A stretch of 64,000 bases of DNA from Streptomyces sp. SAI-135 (GCF_029893805.1 NZ_JARXYP010000001.1:310001-374000), one strand, 5' to 3'. Positions 45,465 through 54,340 are shown, counted from the first letter of the stretch. Notes: generated by a model not told the origin, from the letters alone. Numbers and translations are program-made.

Positions 45465-45564
45465 ACGTCCTTCTCCTGCCTAGGCGCCATGTGGGATGGC
45501 ACAAGTGCCTGGTGCGCGGCGAGACCCGGTCCCGTCACCCGATCAGTGGCCACGCTGAAAACGC

Positions 45565-46345
45565 TCAGTGAGCAAGAAGCATGCGGCGGGCGAGCCGAGT
45601 GATCTCCCGAGTGGCCGGTGACAGCACCGACCCCTGCCGCCTGATCAGGGCGATGGTGTCGTACAAGGGTTCCGCGAACCCGATGGTGTGCAGGTTGTCC
45701 GGGAAGGCGCGGCTACGGGCGACCGCCCGCGACACGATGGTGTCTCCAGCTCCGCGGGCGACGATGTGCAGCGCCGATTCGACGCGTTCGACTTCGATGG
45801 CGGCAGTCAGGGCGACTCCCTCCACCTGGGCGCGTTCGGCAAGTTGACGACGGGTGGGGTCACGCCAGCCGCAGTGGGCGTCATAGAGGATCAGGTTCGC
45901 GGCGGCGAGGTCGGTCATGGTGACCGGTCGTGTGGTGTGGTGGGGGTCGACGGAGGCTTAGACCACCTCGTGGCGCATGAGGGGGGTGACGTCGAGGCCC
46001 TCGGCGTCGATGGGCGGGACCACCAGCCCGGCTTCGAGGTCGCCGGCGCCGACGGCCTCCGCGACTTCGACGGAGTTGAGGCCGACGATGCGCAGCCGCA
46101 CCTTGGGATGGCGCGTGTGGAAGGTCTCCAGCAGCTCGGACAGGAAGTAGTAGTTGGCGTTGCGCAGCAGATCGAAGGTGGCCACCCCCGTCGAGGGAAG
46201 TCAGTGAGCGCAGGGCGCGATCCGCGCCGTCGGCGGCCTCGGTCGCCTGTTGGGCGTAGGGCAGCAGTTCCTCACCGGGCTGCGGTCAGCACCAGCCGCC
46301 GCGGTCCCCGGGTGAATAGCGGCACCCGGTAGTGGTCCTCCTCAA
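45565..46345 (-). pseudogene. LysR-family regulator, decayed
   Basis: The ligand domain is readable in pieces. About 46345-46280 gives HYRVPLFTRGPRRLVLTAA (end of the HTH region); a shifted frame gives GEELLPYAQQATEAADGADR; then NANYYFLSELLETFHTRHPK to MRHEVV and a stop (TAA at about 45960); and TMTDLAAANLILYDAHCGWR to TRLARRMLLAH at 45565. The HTH itself is missing. One stop and at least one frameshift make it a pseudogene. Confidence 0.7.
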
Positions 46346-46354
46346 GGACGGAGG

Positions 46355-46520
46355 ACTGGGCGGCCCCGCGGTCGCGACGGGCGCGGCAACACGCGGCGCC
46401 TGGCTGGAGGACCGTTTCATGGCCGGGGCCTCCGAGAAGGGGTACCGGGTCGACTTCATCATCACGCTGCACTGGTACGGCGGTGACTTCCGCACCCCGC
46501 AGGCGGTTGATCCGGGCGGC
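46355..46520 (+). pseudogene. Glycoside hydrolase fragment (GH128/Asl1-like)
   Basis: The plus strand reads DRFMAGASEKGYRVDFIITL and then HWYGGDFRTPQAVD, the conserved core of glycan-binding/GH128-like secreted hydrolases. About 50 residues survive with a small insertion (WLEDRF, IITL). It directly abuts the LysR remnant and is followed by a strong hairpin. Confidence 0.5.
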
Positions 46521-46530
46521 GCACTGAGCG

Positions 46531-46571
46531 GAGGGGCCCGGTGCCCCTCCCCTGCAGGCACCGGGCCCCTC
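46531..46571 (+). terminator. Perfect 15-bp stem hairpin
   Basis: GAGGGGCCCGGTGCC (46531-46545) pairs perfectly with GGCACCGGGCCCCTC (46557-46571) around 11 bases. It lies just beyond the hydrolase fragment and probably was that gene's terminator. Confidence 0.8.
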
Positions 46572-46620
46572 AGGCCCCATGCGTACGGAGCGCCCCCGGC
46601 TGCGTGGAGATCGCTGCCGA

Positions 46621-47011
46621 CTTGAACGCCGCTCACGCCGCCGGGATACCGGTCGGGACCGACCAGACAGCACGCCGAGCGATCCCCGCCCGTCGCCAGA
46701 GGTCTGGGAGCCAGAGACCGAGGAGCGGACGGTCGGCACCTTCTGACCTGCCGTTCATGCCTCGTCCCAGGCAGGGGTGGATGCCGACCCCACCTTTGCG
46801 ACTGGCCGTTCGCCGCGGCGAGCGGGCACAGACCGAATCAAGCCGGCATGAGCCTCGCACTCTCCGTCGACCGGCGCCAGACGCGGTACGCCCCGGCGGC
46901 AGGACTTGCCCTGGCAGGCCCTCGTAATCGACTCGCCGTGGACTTCGGTCCATCCTCCGCGACCGCGGCGAACCCACCCGGGCCTGACGCGGATTCGGGT
47001 CCCAGGTGAGG
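46621..47011. other. Intergenic stretch, nothing recognised
   Basis: About 390 bases between the hairpin and an IS3 fragment. A short reading ADLNAAHAAGIPVGTDQTA near 46620-46680 vaguely resembles the end of a TnpB protein but is too short to call. Confidence 0.3.
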
Positions 47012-47205
47012 TCACGCGGCCTGGAGGACCAGCGTAGTAATGACGGTGTCGAATTCGACGAGTACCGATCGGCCGAGCAAGGTTTGTCGGCGACGTCAGT
47101 GGTAGGCCAGCTCGATCCAGGTCACGATCGCGATCCGCATTTCTTCACGGGTAGCCCCCACCCGGTGGTCGAGGACGTTCTTCGGCAGCGGGCGAAAGAA
47201 GCACT
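47012..47205 (-). pseudogene. IS3-family transposase, C-terminal fragment
   Basis: The minus strand gives TREEMRIAIVTWIELAYH, a stop, then RRRQTLLGRSVLVEFDTVIT and TLVLQAA to a TGA at 47012. This matches the end of IS3-family OrfB (the ATREELRIAIVTWIE...RRRRQ..LG..TPVEFE region). It has an internal stop and no catalytic core. Confidence 0.65.
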
Positions 47206-47381
47206 CCCGGCCTTCAGGCCGGGGTGAGGCCGTCAGACTGCGCGGTCAGGGAGGTCGGAGCAGCTGAGGACTGGCCGGAGACGCTTCTCCGTCTGCGGTT
47301 AGACACTAATGGAGTCGGTGAGGAGCACGTCCGTCAGCTATTAGACTCAGCCCGTCCGGCACAGAAAATGGAGATAATGTC

Positions 47382-47711
47382 ATGGCTCAGAAGACAGTAA
47401 CCATCTATACCGACGACCTTACCGGTACCGAAGGCACCGACATCGCCACCCACACGTTTAGCCTCGATGGTGTCAGCTACGAGGTCGACCTCAACCCTGA
47501 CAGCTACCAGCAACTGCTCGACGCCCTCGCGCCTTTCGTCCAGGTTGGCCGTAAGCCAGGTGGGAGTTCCCGCCGTGGCAGTGGGAAGAAGACCGCTTCC
47601 GGGTCAAATGCCGTGAAGGTACGCGAGTGGGCCCAGAGTCAGGGCATTGAGGTCAACTCCAGGGGGCGAGTGCCCCGGGATGTTATCGAGAAGTACGAAG
47701 CCGCTCACTGA
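47382..47711 (+). CDS. lsr2: Lsr2-family nucleoid-associated protein
   Basis: A 109-residue H-NS-like protein. The N-terminal dimerisation domain reads MAQKTVTIYTDDLTGTE and SLDGVSYEVDLNPDSYQQLL. A basic linker (GRKPGGSSRRGSGKKT) leads to the C-terminal DNA-binding domain VREWAQSQGIEVNSRGRVPR, with the AT-hook-like RGR that grips the minor groove of AT-rich DNA. It coats and silences foreign, AT-rich genes. GGAG (47370-47373) precedes the ATG by 8 bases. Its setting in a mobile-element region suggests an accessory paralogue, as Streptomyces often have more than one. Codon use looks less GC-rich than its neighbours. Confidence 0.93.
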   Translation: MAQKTVTIYTDDLTGTEGTDIATHTFSLDGVSYEVDLNPDSYQQLLDALAPFVQVGRKPGGSSRRGSGKKTASGSNAVKVREWAQSQGIEVNSRGRVPRDVIEKYEAAH

Positions 47712-47714
47712 GCT

Positions 47715-47845
47715 CACCTCGGCGCCCAGCAGGGCGCACAGACACCTGAGGGTGGCGGTCTTGCCGCCACTCACGGAGCCCACGATGGCGTTCATGCCGG
47801 GCTCGAAGCGTACGGTGCGGGTGGTGTTGAACAGGGTCAGCTCTT
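47715..47845 (-). pseudogene. P-loop ATPase N-terminal fragment
   Basis: The minus strand reads EELTLFNTTRTVRFEPGMNA and then IVGSVSGGKTATLRCLCALL, with a Walker A motif GSVSGGKT. The arrangement (a beta strand, then the P-loop within the first 40 residues) resembles RecF/SMC-like or DUF3732-type ATPases. Only the first ~45 residues are present. It converges on lsr2. Confidence 0.4.
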
Positions 47846-47942
47846 CTGTTCTCTGTCCGCCGGGAATTGACCGAGCCGGTGCTGTCTGCCTGGCGCTTCG
47901 AGCGCCGTAGCCGGGCCCGGGACTTTGCCCGGCCGCCTCGGC

Positions 47943-48686
47943 ACGGCACGCGCGAGATCATGAACGCGATTCCGTTCGTGGACCGCACCGGCTGCCAGTG
48001 GCCTACCCCCCACACCACTTCCCGCCCCGCCAGACGGTCTACGGCTACTTCGCCAAACGGCAGTCCGACGGCAGTCCGACGGCATCATCGCCCAGCTCAA
48101 CGGTCTCTTACGGGAGTTGGTGCCCCGGCAGGAAGGCAGACACCGCCACCCCTCGGCCTTCGTGATCGGCGCGCAGAGCGCCAAGACCTCCACCTGCGTC
48201 CCCGCCCACGCAGGGCATCGACGCGCGCAAGAGGATCGTGGGCCGCAAGCGCAGCACCGACACTCTCGGCCTGCTGCTGGCGGTGCTGGTGACTGCGGCC
48301 GGCGTCCAGGACTCCACCGCCGGCCGCGCCCTCCTGGATCAGTCCGCCACCGAGCATCCGAGCCTGCGCGAGGTCTGGGCCGACGGCGGCTACCGCAGGC
48401 GCTTCGTCAAGCACGCCGCCACCCTCGACATCGACCTCGAAACCATCCAACGCGAGCCCTGGGCCAGGGGATTCAGCCCGATCCCGAAATCGCTGGGCCG
48501 CGGAAGGACCTACGGCTGGCTCATGTTGCACCGCCGCCTGGCACGAGACCACGAAGCACACCCGCACCGCTCCGACGCGACGATCCACCCGGCCATCCCG
48601 ACCTCATGGCCCGCCGCCTCACCGGCGAGACCACCGTCTCCTGGCGCGACCCGACATCAGCGGATGAAATCCGCATCACGGGATGA
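47943..48686 (+). pseudogene. IS5-family transposase, multiply frameshifted
   Basis: It reads REIMNAIPFVDRTGCQW, then AKRQSDGSPT-like and LNGLLRELVPRQEGRHRHPS in other frames, then VGRKRSTDTLGLLLAVLVTA, EVWADGGYRRRFVKHAATLD and YGWLMLHRRLARDHEAH. The last catalytic Glu, normally in VERTYGW, is replaced (GRGRTYGW). Frameshifts near 48020, 48235 and 48600 make it inactive. Confidence 0.75.
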
Positions 48687-48708
48687 AACAACGAGAGAAA
48701 ACGACCTC

Positions 48709-49434
48709 TCAGGACTCCACAAACTTGTCCGCCAGACCCTTTTCCAGGTAGTCGTCCGGCAGGTCCTCGATGACCAGCTCGGCTTCGGTGCGCTCGATGT
48801 GCAGCCGCCAGTAAGCGTCAGCCATCGTCTCTGGCTGGGAATCCTGGCCGCCTTGGCCGATGAAGGCGGCAATCGCCACGTGCGCGGCGTAGACGCCGGT
48901 ACCGGAAAGCGCGGTATGCAGGTTGAGAATCCAGTTCCGCATCCCACCGGTGGCGATCTGAACGTTCGCCACGTGTGGGGCGATCATCGGCCCAGAACCT
49001 GCGCCACTACTGACCAGGACCGTCCCCGTACCGCGCTCCAGCATGCCGGGCAGAACGTGCTGCACCGCCGCGACCCCGCCGAGCAGGTAGAGATCCAGCT
49101 GGGCCAGAACCGACTCCACGGTGACCTTCGTGGCCTCGACGAGCGGCGCTCGACGCAGATCGGCCGGGGCCGGGGCGGGCGAGTACTCGAGTACGTCTAT
49201 CGGTCCCAGTTGCTCCTCGGCGGCAGCCAGCGCAGCGTGCAGAGCGGGCCGATCGGTCACGTCGGCGGGGAACACACCGACCCGAGCGCCCGTATCGGCC
49301 AGATCAGCGGCGACCTCTTGGAGCGTCGTACAGTTGCGGGCGATCAGTGCCACGTCGAACCCCTCGGCGGCGAACCGCCGACCGATCGCCCGACCCAGCT
49401 GTGGGCCTGCGCCCACGATGGCGATCGTGCTCAA
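48709..49434 (-). CDS. SDR-family protein with non-canonical active site
   Basis: A 241-residue Rossmann protein starting IAIVGAGPQLGRAIGRRFAA. The usual NNAG motif is replaced by VLEYSPAPAP (residues 81-90). Ser142/143 are present in VLVSSGAG, but no Tyr-x-x-x-Lys follows: the aligned segment is HVANVQIATGGMRNW, with Val or Asn at the Tyr position and Thr at the Lys position. It ends DYLEKGLADKFVES. It may bind NAD(P) without acting as a classic SDR. It is divergent from an AraC regulator. Confidence 0.82.
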   Translation of the reverse strand: MSTIAIVGAGPQLGRAIGRRFAAEGFDVALIARNCTTLQEVAADLADTGARVGVFPADVTDRPALHAALAAAEEQLGPIDVLEYSPAPAPADLRRAPLVEATKVTVESVLAQLDLYLLGGVAAVQHVLPGMLERGTGTVLVSSGAGSGPMIAPHVANVQIATGGMRNWILNLHTALSGTGVYAAHVAIAAFIGQGGQDSQPETMADAYWRLHIERTEAELVIEDLPDDYLEKGLADKFVES

Positions 49435-49451
49435 TTCGCCACCTCGTTAAC

Positions 49452-49477
49452 ATTGTTCTGATTCACATCGAAACAAT
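49452..49477. promoter_or_regulatory. Inverted repeat in the SDR/AraC divergent interval
   Basis: ATTGTT (49452-49457) and AACAAT (49472-49477) form an AT-rich inverted repeat across 14 bases in an otherwise GC-rich interval. It is a possible binding site or promoter element for the divergent pair. Confidence 0.35.
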
Positions 49478-49542
49478 ACGAAGGGCCCGGCCACGGGGGC
49501 TTGGACCGGCACGACATCTTGAACGGAAGATTCGCGACACCC

Positions 49543-50484
49543 ATGAAAGGCACTCTCTCGGCCAGCGTGAGCGGCGCGAACGCCTTCAGTGACTTCGCGC
49601 GCGAGTGGCAGACCCGGCTGGGCGACACCTTCGCGCTGGCCCCGCTGGACCGGACGACCGTCGCCGGCTTCTCGGCGCGGTCCCGAGCTTTCTGGGTACG
49701 TGACGTCATGTTCAACCGCTTCGAGAACGCTGCCGCCCTCCGAACGGCGGGCCGCCGGGTCGGGGCCGATGATCACGTACGCCTATGGATCGTCCACCGA
49801 GGCACTTGGCGGTTCGGAGAGCCGGGAGGAATCGAGCACACCGTGCCGGCCGGCCGCCTCCTGCTTCAGGCGGGGAAATTGTCCCACTTCTCCGCGGCGC
49901 CGAGATCCACCGTCCAGCTGCTCGTCCTGCCCACCGCCGAGATTCCACGCAGACGGGGCGCGCCGGCCCCCGGTCCGGCCGACACCGCGGAGGTACGCGT
50001 GCTGACCGCGCACGCCACCACGGTAAGCCGCATGCTGGGCGGCCTCAGGCCGGCTGGAGCCGACGCCGCCCGCAACACCCTGGCCGAGTTGGCCCGGGCC
50101 GCCGTCGCAGGCGGCCTCGACGACGTGGAACCGCTGCTGTCGCCGGCACTGGCCCAGGCCGCTCGAGACTTGGCCGACCAGCGGCTCACCGATCCCAGCC
50201 TCTCTGCCGCGGCTCTCGCGCGGAAGCTGAACGTCTCGGCCCGTACCCTCCAACGCGCCTTCGCCCAGGAAGGCCAGTCACTGAGTGCCTACATCCGGGA
50301 GCGCCGCCTCGACGAGGCGCGCCGTGCGCTCATCACACCGCACCGGCACATGACCATCACGGAGATCGCCGCCCGCTGGCAGTTCGCCGACAGCGCCCAC
50401 TTCGCCCGCGCCTTCCGCAAGCGCTACGACCAGACCCCGACCGACTGCGCGGCGACCGCCGCTCGTGAACCAGACACTCCATGA
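49543..50484 (+). CDS. AraC-family regulator
   Basis: A 313-residue regulator. The N-terminal sensor resembles the AraC-binding-like domain (FALAPLDRTTVAGFSARSRA, then VRLWIVHRGTWRFGEPGGIE). The C-terminal double HTH reads PSLSAAALARKLNVSARTLQ, then MTITEIAARWQFADSAHFAR and AFRKRYDQTPTDC. ATG 49543 is my choice; a TTG at 49501 in the same frame is possible because neither has a strong ribosome site. It is divergent from the SDR at 48709 and probably controls it. Confidence 0.9.
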   Translation: MKGTLSASVSGANAFSDFAREWQTRLGDTFALAPLDRTTVAGFSARSRAFWVRDVMFNRFENAAALRTAGRRVGADDHVRLWIVHRGTWRFGEPGGIEHTVPAGRLLLQAGKLSHFSAAPRSTVQLLVLPTAEIPRRRGAPAPGPADTAEVRVLTAHATTVSRMLGGLRPAGADAARNTLAELARAAVAGGLDDVEPLLSPALAQAARDLADQRLTDPSLSAAALARKLNVSARTLQRAFAQEGQSLSAYIRERRLDEARRALITPHRHMTITEIAARWQFADSAHFARAFRKRYDQTPTDCAATAAREPDTP

Positions 50485-50566
50485 GTGCCGGGCCGGTCCG
50501 GGACTTCGGGGACAGACACGAAGGCTACGCAAGGACAGTGAACCGCTCCCGGTCGGCCATTCCCGG

Positions 50567-51505
50567 CTACCGGGATGTTGAAGGCTGCGGTGTCGAGATT
50601 CCTGCTGCGTTGCGTGGTGCCGGAACGAGTCCCGCTCTTACCTGCGCTCCACAGGCTGCCATGGCCGGTCCGGCCGCCTTGGCGACGTTGACCGCCGCGT
50701 TGAAGTCCCGGTCCAGGGCGGTCCCGCAGGTCCCGCAGGTCCACACCCGGACGTGCAGAGGCTTGGGGCCATCCTGGACGCCGCATCGCGATCACACCTG
50801 AGACGTCGGCTCGCAGCGGCCGATCCTTATGAAGGTGCGCCCGTACCGGGCGGCCTTGTACTCCAGCATGCTCACGAACGCGGACCATCCGGCGTCGTGC
50901 ACGGACTTGTCCAGGCGTGTACGCGCGAGTCCCTTGACCGGCAGGTCCGCTCGACCGGACTGACTGCGCACAGAGCGGCTAAGGACGCTTCGTCGGCCAG
51001 ACGTTCGGCATGGTCACCGGCCGTGATCAACAGGTGATGGCGCTGTCCGGAACCGACGCCGACGCGCTCGAGAAGTTCCGGAGCGTGGGACAGGACGAGC
51101 GCGGCCAGGCGTCGTTTGAGTTCGTCGACCTGTGCCGTCAGCTGCTGGATTCGCTTGGCCAGCAGCTTGAGCGTGATCAGCGTGGCGTCCAGGACGTCGT
51201 TGTGGTCGAGGTGTTGAGCAGCGGACGCCAGGTCGGCACAGGTGCGTATCGGCGGTGGGTTGTTCAGGGGCGCCCGTTGTTCCCGACCTGTTCTTGCTGT
51301 CCTTCTCCTTGCGGGAGAGGGCTCGCTGCGCCCTCTACAGGCGCTTCACGGCCCGGCGCAGGAAGCGCGGGCTGTCGATTTTCGTGCCGCCGGAAAGGAC
51401 CGCGATGTGCCCGAGCCCGAGATCGATTCCCAGCTCGGACAACACCTCGGCTAGGACTTCCTCCGGGCCCGTCTCCACAACTGCGACTTTCAGCGTTAGG
51501 TGTCA
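50567..51505 (-). pseudogene. IS200/IS605 TnpB split by an IS110 fragment
   Basis: The RuvC-region start lies at about 51505-51250 (VLSELGIDLGLGHIAVLSGG, then TKIDSPRFLRRAVKRL and a stop, then RAQRALSRKEKDSKNRSG). The C-terminal part lies at about 50935-50567 (KGLARTRLDKSVHDAGWSAF, then VSMLEYKAARYGRTFIRIGR and the zinc-finger part VWTCGTCGTALDRDFNAAVN). Between them is about 300 bp of IS110 sequence on the same strand. In-frame stops and a frameshift in the zinc-finger region make it inactive. Confidence 0.75.
50945..51246 (-). pseudogene. IS110-family transposase fragment inside TnpB
   Basis: About 100 residues in one frame: DVLDATLITLKLLAKRIQQL, then TAQVDELKRRLAALVLSHAP, ELLERVGVGSGQRHHLLITA and GDHAERLADEASLAALCAVS-PVER. 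This is the coiled-coil and start of the transposase_20 domain of IS110 proteins. The N-terminal DEDD and the C-terminal end are missing. Confidence 0.75.
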
Positions 51506-51680
51506 CCGGCGTTGTCCGCCTGCGATGCCGCGTCGGGGTCTCAGCGGTGCCTGGCACCGAATGCACGAGCTTGTTGTCACTGGTGATGTCGCTGTTCGAA
51601 TCTCCCCAGGTGGTGGCGGGTGACCCAAGCCCGCTGGATCTGGATCCTCACCCTGCGGGTCGTGACCAGGTGTCCGAGGA

Positions 51681-52589
51681 TCAGTCGGTTCCCGGGCCGC
51701 GATCCTTCGTGTGGGCGGGTGAGCTGGGGGCCGACGAGGCCATGTCCTGGAGGCCGATGACGGTCAGGAGCCGGAGTTTGTCGGCGGCTTCGCTGTCGGG
51801 GGCGGCGGTGAAGACGATGACGCGCAGGTCCGCGCCGTGGAGGGAGAGCACGTCACAGTCGAGTTCGATCGCGCCGACCTGAGGATGGTCGATGGTCTTG
51901 CGTTCGCTGGCGTGGTGCGCAACGGCGGAGCCGTCCCACAGCCGGGCGAAGTCGGTGTTCGACCGGCGCAGGTCGCTGATCATGGCGACCAGCCGGCGGT
52001 CGGCCGGGTAGCGGGAGGCGACATCGCGCAGGTCGGCGACCAGCGAGGCCCGGTAGTCCTCCGGGGAGGGGTGCCGGACCCTGCCGGGGTCGTTGTGGAA
52101 GGTGCGCCAGACCAGGTTCGTCTCGCGGCCGGCGCGGCGTCGCGTCTCTCCGTGCAGTGCCGCCCACAGGTCGTTGTACTCCAGCAGGGTCCAGGCCGCG
52201 TCGAAGACCGCGATCGGCACGTCGGCCAGGCGGCCGAGCAGCCGCTGCACGCTGGGGCCGATGAGCTGGGGGACGGTCCCGTCGAGCTCGGCGGCGTGGC
52301 CGGCGAGGCGGCAGGCCAGCTTGAACTCGGCGTCGGTGAGTCGCAGGGCGCGGGACAGCGCCCGCAGGACGTCGGCACTGGGGTGCGCGCGACCCTGTTC
52401 GAGGCGTTTGACGTAGTCGGGCGAGACACCGGCCAGCCACCCCACCTCCTCGCGCCGCAACCCCGGGGTGCGGCGTGCTCCCCGGGCGAAGGGAGAGCTG
52501 ACATCTTCCGGGCGGACCCTGGCACGCCAGGAGCGCAGCATCGTCGCCAGATCCGGTCCCTCGCTCACAACCGCATTCTCGGTGGTCAT
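51681..52589 (-). CDS. XRE-family regulator with MmyB-like ligand domain
   Basis: A 302-residue regulator: HTH in RTPGLRREEVGWLAGVSPDY followed by VKRLEQGRAHPSADVLRALS, then the MmyB-like domain (DVPIAVFDAAWTLLEYNDLW, DYRASLVADLRDVASRYPAD, ADLRVIVFTAAPDSEAADKL). The start is ATG 52589; the frame is open far upstream but antisense to the SDR. It is divergent from an SDR and an NmrA-like gene, with a 19-bp palindrome between them. MmyB-like XRE proteins are very often linked to SDRs in this way. Confidence 0.92.
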   Translation of the reverse strand: MTTENAVVSEGPDLATMLRSWRARVRPEDVSSPFARGARRTPGLRREEVGWLAGVSPDYVKRLEQGRAHPSADVLRALSRALRLTDAEFKLACRLAGHAAELDGTVPQLIGPSVQRLLGRLADVPIAVFDAAWTLLEYNDLWAALHGETRRRAGRETNLVWRTFHNDPGRVRHPSPEDYRASLVADLRDVASRYPADRRLVAMISDLRRSNTDFARLWDGSAVAHHASERKTIDHPQVGAIELDCDVLSLHGADLRVIVFTAAPDSEAADKLRLLTVIGLQDMASSAPSSPAHTKDRGPGTD

Positions 52590-52623
52590 GACCTGATTGT
52601 CGACGCGCAGCCCGGCTCCTTGG

Positions 52624-52642
52624 GTGGCCCAACCTGGGCCAC
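52624..52642. promoter_or_regulatory. 19-bp palindrome, probable XRE operator
   Basis: GTGGCCCA (52624-52631) and TGGGCCAC (52635-52642) are perfect inverted arms around ACC, midway between the divergent MmyB-type regulator and the SDR gene. Confidence 0.65.
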
Positions 52643-52701
52643 GCTGCCCCGGCTCCCGCGGGCCAGACTCGTTCTGGCGCCGAGAGAAGAGGAAGCCAGA
52701 G

Positions 52702-53415
52702 ATGAACACTCCGACCACGGACACACCGGTCGCGCTGGTCACCGGCGGCAACAAGGGCATCGGCCTGGAGACGGCACGCCGTCTGGTGGAGGCGGGGTAC
52801 CGCGTCCACCTCGGCGCCCGAAACCCCGACCTGGGCAAGCCCGCCGCCGACAGCATCGGCGCACACTTCCTCGAGGTGGACGTGACCTCACAGGTGTCGG
52901 TCGACCGCGCCGCCGCAACCGTCGAGCAGACCGACGGCCACCTGGACGTCCTGGTCAACAACGCCGGGGTCACCGGTCCGATAGCCGAGGCAAGGGACTA
53001 CACCCCGGATGACGCCACCACGGTTCTGCTGACCAACGTCGTCGGCTACGTCCGGATGATCCACGCGTTCCTGCCGCTGCTCGAACGCAGCACGAACCCC
53101 CGCATCGTCAACGTCAGCAGCGGCCTCGGTTCGTTCGGCCTCTTCCACGACGACAGCCGGATCGAATCGCGCTTCGGCTCCCCGCTGTACGCAGCGTCGA
53201 AGGCCGGGATCAACATGCTCACCGCCCGCTACGCGCAGCTGCTGCCCCACATGCGCATCAACACCGCCGACCCCGGCATGACCGCCACCGACCTCAGCGG
53301 CGGCCAGGGCCACTCCGTGAGGGACGGAACCGACGCCATCGTCGCCTACGCCCTCGCCGGACCGGGCGGCATGACTGGGACCTTCCGCGACCGCGACGGC
53401 GACCTGCCCTGGTAG
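52702..53415 (+). CDS. SDR-family oxidoreductase, XRE-linked
   Basis: A 237-residue classical SDR: ALVTGGNKGIGLETARRLVE, VNNAGVTGP, catalytic Ser in NVSSGLGSF, Tyr and Lys in PLYAASKAGINML. The C-terminus (GGMTGTFRDRDGDLPW) matches the carbonyl-reductase-like group with GNKGIG. ATG 52702 follows AGAGGA. The NmrA-like gene starts 57 bases downstream, so both are probably one transcript under the divergent XRE regulator. Confidence 0.92.
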   Translation: MNTPTTDTPVALVTGGNKGIGLETARRLVEAGYRVHLGARNPDLGKPAADSIGAHFLEVDVTSQVSVDRAAATVEQTDGHLDVLVNNAGVTGPIAEARDYTPDDATTVLLTNVVGYVRMIHAFLPLLERSTNPRIVNVSSGLGSFGLFHDDSRIESRFGSPLYAASKAGINMLTARYAQLLPHMRINTADPGMTATDLSGGQGHSVRDGTDAIVAYALAGPGGMTGTFRDRDGDLPW

Positions 53416-53472
53416 CCGGCCTTCTCCCCTCATCAATCGCTCCACCACCCATCGATCCCGAAAGGATCCGTC

Positions 53473-54324
53473 ATGTCCTCCTTCCTCATCATCGGAGCCA
53501 CCGGAAACGTCGGCAGCGCCCTGATCACCCAGCTCCACGAGCAGGGCCACCACGTGCGGGCTCTGGTCCGCAGTGCCTCGCGCGCCGAACTGATCCCGGC
53601 GGGCATCGACATCGCCATCGGCGACCTGGACGACGCCGAGAGCCTGACCGAGGCCGCCCGCAGCGTCGACGGCGTCTTCTTCATGCAGCTCGCCCCGCTG
53701 CCCGCACAGGCCGAGAACATGATCAAGGCCGCCCGCACCGCCGGAGTGCGCAAGATCGTGGTGCTGTCCTCCATCGGTACCGTCCTGGAACCGCTGCCCA
53801 TGATCGGAGCCAGGATCGCCGCCCGCGACCAGGTCTTCCGCGACTCCGGGCTCGACGTCACCTACCTGCGCGCCAACACCTTGACGTCGAACGCGACGTG
53901 GTGGCTGCCCACGATCCGCGACGAGGGCCGCGTCTATGACGCGAGCGACCCCGGCAAGACCGTGCCCGTCGACACCTTCGACATCGCCCGCGTCGCCGCC
54001 GTCGCCCTCACCGAGGACGGCCACGCCGGCCGCGCCTACATCCTGAACGGCCCGCAGGCGCTCACCGCCCGCGAGCAGGTGGAGATCCTCGCCGACGTCC
54101 TGCAACGGCCCATCGAGTTCGTGCCGCTCACCCCCGAGCAGTTCGCCCAGCACAGCATCGAGCGGGGCACCCCACCCGAGATGGCCGCCGCCGTGCAGAA
54201 CCTCAACGAACTGTTCCGCGCCGGACGCGCCGGAGTCATCAGCGACGACATCACCAACCTCACCGGCATCGCCCCGCGGACCTTCCGCCAGTGGTGCGAG
54301 GAACACGCAGGCGAATTCCACTGA
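53473..54324 (+). CDS. NmrA-like NAD(P)-binding protein
   Basis: A 283-residue atypical SDR: FLIIGATGNVGSALITQLHE at the start, GVFFMQLAPLPAQAENMIKA, RKIVVLSSIGTVLEP and the substrate region DVTYLRANTLTSNATWWLPT. It has the C-terminal DDITNLTGIAPRTFRQWCEE ending common in this family. AAAGGA precedes the ATG. It forms a bicistron with the SDR upstream. It could be a reductase or a redox-responsive protein. Confidence 0.9.
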   Translation: MSSFLIIGATGNVGSALITQLHEQGHHVRALVRSASRAELIPAGIDIAIGDLDDAESLTEAARSVDGVFFMQLAPLPAQAENMIKAARTAGVRKIVVLSSIGTVLEPLPMIGARIAARDQVFRDSGLDVTYLRANTLTSNATWWLPTIRDEGRVYDASDPGKTVPVDTFDIARVAAVALTEDGHAGRAYILNGPQALTAREQVEILADVLQRPIEFVPLTPEQFAQHSIERGTPPEMAAAVQNLNELFRAGRAGVISDDITNLTGIAPRTFRQWCEEHAGEFH

Positions 54325-54340
54325 CAACGGCTGACAGAAT

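Noticed and set aside
48238..49461. 407-residue open frame on the plus strand
   Set aside because: The first part is the IS5 transposase remnant and the rest is antisense to the SDR; the two are joined only by chance openness.
50567..51505. Functional TnpB RNA-guided nuclease
   Set aside because: In-frame stops, a frameshift in the zinc-finger region and an embedded IS110 piece make an active protein impossible.
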